From Scortum barcoo (taxonomy: Eukaryota; Chordata; Actinopteri; Centrarchiformes; Terapontidae), in contig CM041544.1 in assembly GCA_023238725.1 (NCBI GenBank), positions 4,856,001-4,920,000 of the forward strand: a DNA stretch of 64,000 bases, read 5' to 3'. Under the pieces are notes generated by a model. It was given only the letters and a program-made list of their open reading frames with translations, was not told the origin of the DNA and did not search any database. Shown here piece after piece: positions 55,957-64,000 of the stretch. Made by a program: the position numbers and the translations under genes. Position 1 is the stretch's first letter. Each line of letters starts with the position of its first letter.

Positions 55957-58900
55957 TAATTAAAAGGGCGGAAGTACATCTTCCAGCGCACATAGATGTG
56001 CTAGTCATAAAATCACGACCGAAGCCAAGCAAAGGATGGCAGCGAGGGATCAAAAGGAGAACAGTGCGTTGGGTGGGTGTTAGGAGGTGTGACCTCTCTG
56101 TCATAACATGCCCTTTAGGTTGGTCCCAGCTTTTTTACAGTTCACATGGCTTTTCTTTCACCAGACCAAATGGCGCAGTTCAGGGCATTTCCCTCTCAAT
56201 TCACAATCCCACTTGAGGGAAACACTTTATGTAAGACACAGATGGGCTGTTATGCTCCTGAAAATCCATCCCCTGTGAGCCAAGACATCCCCTCGCACAC
56301 ACACATGCACACACTCTTTCGCTCTGTCCTTTACTGTCTCTGTCTCTCATGTCCTCATCCTCCATTACTCTGTCGCTCCATTGACTCTTTTGAGGGGCCT
56401 GCAGGGAGCGAGTGTTCTGAGCCATGCATGCCTCTATGAACAGACCACCCCCACACCCTCCATCCCCCCCTCCTCCTTCAACGACACACTGACCTTGCCA
56501 GCCAAGTGCTGACTGCCTGCTCCATCCACTGACCCGTGCCAATTTTATGTCTGAAGGTCAGGCTGTCACTCCCTTACTTCTTCATTCAGTGTTTCCTTGG
56601 ATCAGGGTTACTCTGGCCAAGCGGTCATGGTCCTGTCACGTTGCCAGAGAGGTCCAGTCATGACCCTGGCATCCAGCAGTTTCTTTTCAAGCTGTAGCGA
56701 GAGCACACACAGGTTTGATGGCAATATAAAACTGACGAATGTTGGCTTGTGTATAGAAGATTGAAATAAAACTGATCCAGAATGTTGTTAAAACAAGCTT
56801 GAAAAAAATAACATTTTTGCTGAGATACAATGCAGACAGGCTTTTTAAAAGAATCAGCTCAAATGCTCCATCCAGAGTGTTAAATTTGTGTCTGAACCTC
56901 ACAGATCTCAGGGGCTCAGATCGCAGCTTGATGTGTATGATGTTGTGGAGATGTTGTGTGGCAGACACCTCCTGTTAACAGACAGCCGCTCTGCTGCTTA
57001 CAGCAGATGCAAAGACATCAAACTGAAAAGACTGCTGGCTATAGCCTATTAAACTTACATTGTGTACTTTTGTTTTTACGTGGTGCAAGGTGCCCTCACA
57101 GATGTTCTCCATTTCAACAACTGAGAAAGGAAAGTTTTTGTTCACAAATGGTGTGCTGACTAAAATGATAGGAATACACCCAAATCTAAACAGGCTTAGT
57201 GTTTTTAGAATTTCTGTGGGTGTAGATTTAAGTGCTACCCTTCAGTAAAATGATCTCTACAGCACAGATGGTGCAAGGGCAGGTATTTTATTTTGTTGCT
57301 GGGGGGACATAACAGTAAAATTTCACAAGAGCAATTCTTACTTACTTATTAACTACTTACAACTACAGTGTTTATTTACTGTGGGACATCTGTAACTCAC
57401 ATCAATAAAAGTTCAGTCACAAAAACTATCTTCCTTTCTTACTCTGTATTTTAATAAGAGGCTGAATTCAGTCAGTTATAATAGACTGCCATTTCATTTT
57501 GTAAAAACTAACATCACCTGTGATGTGAACCATTCTTGGACCAGGTTCTATGAAAAAAAGCCTTTCCCCATCATCCCTTTTCATGACTGCAGCACGCTGT
57601 ATTGTGACTCATTCTACATTTGGAGTACACGAGTCAATGCTGCAAAAAACAGCAGCAAGTATTCCACCAGCCTGTTTTTCTGTCAACATATCAGCCCAAA
57701 ATGTTTGCCATGCAACCCTGAGCAAATTAATATTTCTCGCTCTCATCCTCTCCACTCTCTCTGCCCACCCTTTCTGTCCTCCTACCATATGCATCCCAAA
57801 ATGATCAGTGAATCTCAGCTCCTGCTGGAGCCCGTTACACTCGCATTTACTCGCACGCACACATTTTCTCTCTCCTTCTCGCGTTCTCAGTAACACTCAA
57901 AAACACACACAATGCCACTCATTAATGGAGGGGCTGTTTTCTCCTTTACGAGCGAGGAAGCTGGAGGCTTGATGATATTAATATATTCTTGTTTTGGACA
58001 GTTGCAAGGCAAGATTGTTTTCTAACCTCTCTTTCCAGGAAACCATCTGTCATTTTCATTTTTTCATCTACACATGGAATTTAGCCATTGAGCTATCTTC
58101 GGCACAATTTATACAGAAAAGTATAGCTGCATTGTTTCATTCCATCTAAATGAAACCGTGGTGCTCAAACATATGAACCAAATCTGATAAATACAGCTGG
58201 TCAGATATCAGGACTTGTTTTTTCCTTGAATGAATCAGAGAGCGCCTTCCATTCTCATACAGTCCCACAACACCCTCAGCAGAGACAGACTTCAGCAGTA
58301 AGCATCTACTTTTAATTTGATTTGGTCAAAGTTTCTATTCAATCTCATTTCGACATCCCACAGTTGAGTGTTTTCATATCAGCGCTGCAATACTCGGCTC
58401 TCTGTTTTCTGCCAATCACCCTGTGCACACAGGACTAAAATGGAAAGAAACAATCACTCACAAATATATTGCATTTAAAACCCTGTCATTGTTTTAAATG
58501 AAACATTTCTTGAGGGCGGGATAGCATGTAACCTCAAGGTAGACTTGACACTGTAAAGTTTTCCCCATCATGTCCTGTTGATGTCATTGTTTCAAAGCAG
58601 GGGGGTCTCTTGATGGCTGATTGCCAATTTAGAGAAACAGCATAGGACCGACTGAAACTGCACCCACACAGTCTGGAAGAGCATCGGATGGTTAAATTTC
58701 TTTTCATTTATCATGAAGTGTGTTTTCCCTTCCAACTTTAATTTGGGTTGTTTCGTATTTACACACAAATATTTAATCTGAAAAAGGAAACCCTTGAGTT
58801 TGAAACCATCAATTCATAATGAACTAGTTGTCACATTTAAAAAAAAACAACTCCACATTAATAACTAAAGTCACAATGGCAACAGCCAAGCCACCATTCC

Positions 58901-59200
58901 TCTCCGGGCTGTGGCTCTTTCTCATTAAACATTTGAGAGCGTCTGCTGTTTACTTCACTGTCACATATTGTATGACCTGTTTGGATGTACCGGGGACTTT
59001 GTCATTGTCTGGATCTGACTGTGATTATTTGGCATATGTTCCTCTGAAAACCTGCTGAACTGAGTCAGTTTGGCTCTGTAACGCTTGTAGGTCCTCGGAC
59101 AGAGCGAGTGGGTGGCTGTATTTGTGCTGACAGAACTCAGTGTGTGGGCGACGGGGGAGAGTGATTATTTCTGAGTGTCCGCTGGCGTTTTGCCTTCTTC
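55957..59200. other. Intergenic region without recognised genes
   Basis: 3.2 kb downstream of the Rex3 copy. C-rich patches near 56280-56480 and AT-rich unique sequence. No convincing exon, RNA gene or further repeat seen. Confidence 0.4.
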
Positions 59201-59219
59201 CACTTCTTTCCTCTCCTCA

Positions 59220-59263
59220 GGCTCAGGCTGTGTATTCCTCCCAAATGGCCCAGACTGCCTGTG
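59220..59263 (+). CDS. Candidate exon C, unrecognised
   Basis: A very strong pyrimidine-rich acceptor (CTTTCCTCTCCTCAG) is followed by 44-45 bp, open in phase 0 (AQAVYSSQMAQTAC), up to a GTAAAG donor. The phase would follow candidate exon B. The Rex3 copy lies in between. Not recognised. Confidence 0.15.
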
Positions 59264-59820
59264 TAAAGCTGGAGGCAATATTTGCTTATGGCCGTGCTTT
59301 TTGTGTTACACACACAGTTACTCTAAACAGTCTGATACCCCTATACTCTAAACATGTCATCATCTAGACGACGGCTCAGCTGAAGTATCGCTTTGCATCT
59401 TTACTCAAGACCTTTCATATAGTGACCATGATTTATTCGTTTCGTTACATAAATTATGCTGAATATAGCCAAATGCTGCCTCGGTGGCTTAAACATGTCA
59501 TAGGGAATACAGTGATTATTAGCATTTATGGTATGTGGTGCCATAATTTTACTGGCAGTGAGCTTTGGTTCAAGCTTCCAGCAGCTTTAGTCCAAAAAAA
59601 AAATATTGGTGCCAGCCTTTAAATCCACATCCTTCAATCCATCAGACTGTCTCACAAGAATGAAATAAAGTTGGAAATACAGCCAGAGAGAGGAGAGACA
59701 ACAGTGGAAGGTAAGATATCAGCTGGAACAGAGACTTCATGCCTTGTTAACTCAGACTTTAGCAGACAGATGCTTTGTTGTGGCAGAGGTGTAAGCTGTT
59801 TGTTTTTTTTTCCTCTCCAG

Positions 59821-60135
59821 GAAATACAGTTCACACGAGTTGTTAAGCAGCTTTATCCCCATGTTTCACACCTCACCTCCGCATTTGAAATTCCGCTCAG
59901 ACCCCTGCTTGTCTTCGGCCTTCTCGGGGCTTTGGACAGTGGTGGCATTTTGCAAGAAGGCGACTGCTGCTGTAGCCAAGTCATATTTTCTTTTCATTCA
60001 TTGGTTCTCAGCAGACTCATTGTACACCGATTTTTTTTTTTGACAGTGTTCGAGAAAGGCAGCAGGAGAGGGAGGAATCGTCAGTATTGTGTTGTGCGCG
60101 CGCTAAAAAGAGAGACTCTCATGCCGCTTATCTAA
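59821..60135 (+). CDS. Open reading frame after a strong splice acceptor, unrecognised
   Basis: A run of T followed by CCTCTCCAG precedes 315 bp open to a stop at 60133. The peptide starts EIQFTRVVKQLYPHVSHLTS and has no domain I recognise. The frame is also open upstream of the acceptor. Could be noncoding RNA or chance. Confidence 0.12.
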   Translation, partial: EIQFTRVVKQLYPHVSHLTSAFEIPLRPLLVFGLLGALDSGGILQEGDCCCSQVIFSFHSLVLSRLIVHRFFFLTVFEKGSRRGRNRQYCVVRALKRETLMPLI

Positions 60136-60150
60136 CACACACACACACAC
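60129..60150 (+). repeat. (CA)n microsatellite
   Basis: About ten CA units in the intergenic region. Confidence 0.9.
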
Positions 60151-61963
60151 AATCTCCATCTAGGTGATGTGTGTAGCATTTGTAAACAACGTTCTGATGA
60201 TAATAAAGAAAAGACATCAGTGTGATTGATAGCTCCTGTCTAATGCTGCTTGTATAGATAATGTTGATGTTTCATAAAAGTGCAGGTACCTGCCCAGAAC
60301 ACATATCAGGGCCTGAAAAAAACCTCCATCATACTAAGTGAGATTCCAGCGGGTAAGGATTATTAATGATGACTGCCGCTTTGTCTTAATATTCAGCATT
60401 ACCACTCTGTGCACACCGTGGGCAAAATTGGAAGTATGGGCAAAATGTTGTGCAGCATTTCTGACACCCACTGATGCTTACATACTATAAGAATAAAACT
60501 CTTTCAGAATAAATTACATGTAGATCATTTGGAGTTTTTATCCTCTTATTTGCATTTAAAATTATACACACAACTTTTCCTATGTCATTTTATGTGCCGT
60601 TTGTTCCATATATACATAATATATCAGTAACACAGAAAAGTTAAAGCTGCATCAGTCAAATGTTTTACATTAAGAATGGTTCAAATAACTATGTTTAAGT
60701 GATCTGTCATAGTGACAAACTAACAGGGAATTATCATGACCACGCAGTTCTTCTCAGCTTTGCAGAGCTTTTTATTGTCTTTCAGGTGGTTGTTGTTGTT
60801 GTGTTGTTGTGGTTGGTTTTACAGCCCACAACTTTACTATACTGGTTCACTGTGCTGTGGAAAGATGCACTTAGTGACTAACTGGTAAACACTGTGGGTC
60901 ACTTTGGTGCTAAAGAGCGAGTCTTTTCACTCTGAAGTTGGTGGAGTTCTGTGCCTGCTGGATGTCTAAAAAGGCTGTGTTTCCTTGCAAATATGCCATG
61001 TCACCTTTACTGTGTAATGATACTGCGGCAGAATTTCACTTTCTACCTGTTATATTTCCCCCAAGTGTCATAAACAAGACGAAAACATTTGAATAAAAGT
61101 CTCGTCACTGTGGCCTTGAAAATACCAGAAAATGGCTTTGCGTCAAATTATGGAGGTGTACAGACAAATGCTGTGATGTATGCCATGTCATATCAACAGA
61201 TCTAAAAAAAACTATTGTGTAAACTGTGTACTGTGTTTGTGTCTTCAAGCCTCAGATGAAAATGTTCAAGGTCCAAAACCCAAGTCCCTCCTGCACTTAC
61301 AGTAACTGTAGTTTGACAATGCTGCACGACCTTCACAAGAAAAAAAGGAAAAATGCAGTACTGTAGCACTTTTAACATTGGGACTCAAAATAAACTAAAT
61401 TTGTTGTTTTTTTCATATCCTGACTCATTCAGGTACATATCAGATGCAAGCTTGTTGTTTGTTTTCACTTGCCTTGACACCATTAATCATGTCTGGGCAA
61501 CTGTTTAGTAGCAGATTGTTCTGGGGGTTGCCAGTTTTTCTGCTATCGTGGACGTTCATGAGCTGAGAAGTAATCCGTCAGTGTTTATGTCTGTAAAAAA
61601 AGTTCTTCTTTTATCTTAATTCTCGATATGTATTCCTCTTAAACATCTTTCTCTTTATGTCAACAGCTCTCTGTTTATCTAAGTAATCCATGTTTAATTG
61701 AACAAGAACAAATACCACACCTTCTGTGTACAAATCCCCAAACCTTGTTTTCAGATTTCTCGTGTTTCTTGACCCACTTAAAAAAAGATGCAAGAGGGAG
61801 ACATAATATAATTGGCTGCACAAAAGTAGGTCACCCATTGAGCTTTGAAGAGTCAATTTATGGTGTTTTGGAGCCGTGGAAACTAGCTTCTCTTTATCGT
61901 GAACTTTCTAGATGTTCTCCCGATCCCTCTTTTGGCTTTGATTAGTCCGTGCTCTGAAAGGAG
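60151..61963. other. Intergenic region without recognised genes
   Basis: AT-rich unique sequence; nothing supported beyond short homopolymer runs. Confidence 0.4.
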
Positions 61964-62144
61964 AGTCTGTTCAGTGCTGTCCACGGTGTCGAAGAAACAT
62001 CAAGTGTGGGAATCTCTCTGGAAGCAGACTCCCATCAAGATGGATGGGTGTTGCTTGGAAAGTGTCATGAGGATATTGCTCACCATCTTCAGTGTGGGGT
62101 AGCCCATTAGCGTCAATAATTTCCCGACCTGTCTGGCTAGGAAA
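61964..62144 (-). CDS. Candidate minus-strand exon, unrecognised
   Basis: The minus strand has a strong acceptor (nine T, then CCTAG, then CCAG) followed by sequence open in two frames. One frame reads GREIIDANGLPHTEDGEQYP onward to a stop. The other reads LTLMGYPTLKMVSNILMTLS onward to a stop. I recognise neither. The region is less AT-rich than its surroundings, so a conserved noncoding element is an equal possibility. Confidence 0.2.
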
Positions 62145-62159
62145 AAAAAACAAAAAAAG

Positions 62160-64000
62160 CAATGCTGCAGGAGTCTAAACTAGATCTGTCCTCCCCTCCC
62201 ACAGGAAGGATTTGTCTAATAACAGCTGCACCAGCTAGATGAGGCTGAGAGACATTTGGCTCTGTACCATTTTTCATCTCTTCATGATATTCCCTTTTCC
62301 TCCTAATGACTAATTCTTTGTAATCACTCTGGTCATGTCAGCATATTGTCCTTTTCCTTGTATAAAACCGTTGCAGCCAAACCTGATTTGGCTCAGTCTT
62401 GGAGAAAAGAATGGTCCCTCTCCCCTATTCTCCTTTTTTTTGTAGTGTTGCAGAAAAAAAAAACAGCTGCTGTGTCCTGCGGCAGAGTTTGTAGTGAGAG
62501 ATTATACAGTGAGCCTCTCTGGCACTTGACAGGGTTTTGTAGTCTCCCACACATTTCTGGATAATAGGGCAGACTTATTAATCTGACATGGTGTACACCC
62601 CTGTCACCTGATCACTGGCAAGATTCTGATATTAAAAAGACAGCGTCCCAGTGTGAGGGAGACAGACAGTGAAGGAGAGATGCACTATATATGAGGAGAG
62701 AGAGAAAAAAAATGGAATGAATCCCCCGACAGATGGTGCATGCACGATAGATGAGCAATGCAAGGCAATAAATTTTACACTGGGTGTAAGCTTAGACAGA
62801 CGTTAACTCGCCCATTGCATTGAAGTGATAAGCCATATGCTTAACTCCAGTTACAAGACCTCATAAACTTTATATACAGTATATATTACATGATAAAAGT
62901 GATACAGAGCTGAGAAAAGAGTTTCCATTTTTAAGTTCTAGGCTTGAGGAAATGATTGATTATGACAACTACAGATAGATGCAGTATATAAAGAATTCTT
63001 ATTCATTTAACTTCTTCCAGGAAACACTGAAACCTCACAGTTTCCATAACAAAAAAAAACATATATGTGAATATTTACTGCTTACTGTTAGGAGTTTTAT
63101 GGAGTCTCTGAAGTGTCATGGTGGGACATTTTTTTTTCCAAGCTATGCTTTTATGTTAACTTGCAATACATTTTACATTCCCCCTGATCCATATTTCTAC
63201 AAGAGAGCTGAAGTCTGACAGAAGCTGAGGGTTGATCAAACACCACTTAGAGCCGTGGCCACAGCTAAGGTTGTAGCTACGGCTCTGCTTTTATTTGTGG
63301 TTGTTTCTAAGGCTATGCTATGCGGTGACCAGGCCTAAGTTATGCTGTGTCTACTCTTTGCATCACCGGAGATAATGAGGGCTATAGTCGTAGCTGTGGC
63401 CATCTCTGTGGTTATTTCCATGACTGAGGTGAGCTGTAGCTCGGGCTCTCTCTATAACTAAGGCTAAGGCTTAATAAAGCTGTGGCTACTCTTTACAGTT
63501 AGGAGGAATAGTTTCAGAGGTGAGAGGGAACAGCATGTCCTTTTATTGCTGAAGCATTGTACTTATTATACTGAAACTATATTGCTACAGTAAGCTGCTT
63601 TGTAACCTAATTAGCCAAGTTCCTAGTTTGCTCTGCTTTCACAGATAAAAATGTTATGTGTGGAGAAAAGGGTGCTGTTCAAATATGTTTGAAATGCATA
63701 ACATAGGATAGGTCAGAGTAAGGCCACGTACTCCTCCATCCCCCCTTAGAATTCATGTGCTTACAGATCTTTTTTCCCATCACATGCTCTCTCTCAATGT
63801 GTGGAGAATAGAGAATGTGTGTTTTTCTCTGAAGACCCTATAAAGCTGACACAAGACAATGTGCCCTGTATGGAAATGCAGTTACAAAACTGTGTTAGAC
63901 CTTTAATACTTCACACACTCCGGCTGGGTTTAAATCTCAAATGTTCTGTGACCTTCTACCGAAACAATCAAGTTTAAAAAGTTTTAAAGGCCTGAAGTTA
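62160..64000. other. Intergenic region to the right edge
   Basis: AT-rich unique sequence with the decayed GGCT-rich repeat near 63.3 kb. No gene recognised. Confidence 0.4.
63245..63500 (+). repeat. Degenerate GGCT-rich minisatellite
   Basis: Repeated variants of GGCTAAGG, GCTGTGGCTA and GTAGCTACGGCT recur every 10-20 bp over about 250 bp, with no stable period. Best read as a decayed tandem array. Confidence 0.5.

Noticed and set aside
55707..56216. 169-codon plus-strand open frame
   Set aside because: Runs from the Rex3 3' part through its ATGG tail into flanking DNA, so it is not one gene.
1..64000. CRISPR arrays, prokaryotic operons, riboswitches, rRNA
   Set aside because: None seen; the direct repeats are microsatellites or transposable-element ends in a vertebrate genome.

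Overview
The window is vertebrate genomic DNA, almost certainly from a teleost fish. It has many small exons separated by AT-rich introns, dinucleotide and trinucleotide microsatellites, and a Rex3-type (RTE clade) non-LTR retrotransposon, a family typical of fish. I see no prokaryotic operon, CRISPR array or rRNA gene.

Region 1 (about 0.5-42.03 kb, minus strand) is one large gene, the ortholog of CFAP46 (also called FAP46 or TTC40), a TPR-rich protein of the C1d projection of the ciliary central apparatus. I placed 50 consecutive coding exons, from the ATG at 42034 to an exon ending near 493. They give about 2317 codons, every exon-exon phase agrees, and the order of conserved blocks matches human CFAP46 as I remember it. 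The last few C-terminal exons lie beyond position 1. Two introns appear to use GC-AG splice sites. Three exons have NAGNAG tandem acceptors, and one acceptor sits directly against a (TG)n microsatellite.

The introns hold a 690-bp solo LTR with a 5-bp target duplication (6102-6791), a purine-strand-biased tract of about 570 bp, a near-perfect 34-bp hairpin, a 30-bp tandem duplication, several microsatellites, a possible MITE and a tRNA-like SINE head.

Region 2 (about 42.04-42.4 kb) is the 5' flank of CFAP46. It has a consensus RFX X-box and, 11 bp away, a forkhead (FOXJ1-like) core, which fits a motile-cilium gene.

Region 3 (42.4-64 kb) is mostly intergenic. It holds a 735-bp inverted-repeat element of MITE type (51596-52330), a nearly complete but broken Rex3 copy (52865-55943) with a 13-bp target duplication and an ATGG-repeat tail, and a degenerate GGCT-rich repeat near 63.3 kb. 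A few exon-like stretches with good splice signals are listed with low confidence. Two of them (50433-50570 and 51075-51130, plus strand) join into one open frame and could belong to a head-to-head neighbour; in human that neighbour is ADGRA1, but I could not recognise the protein.
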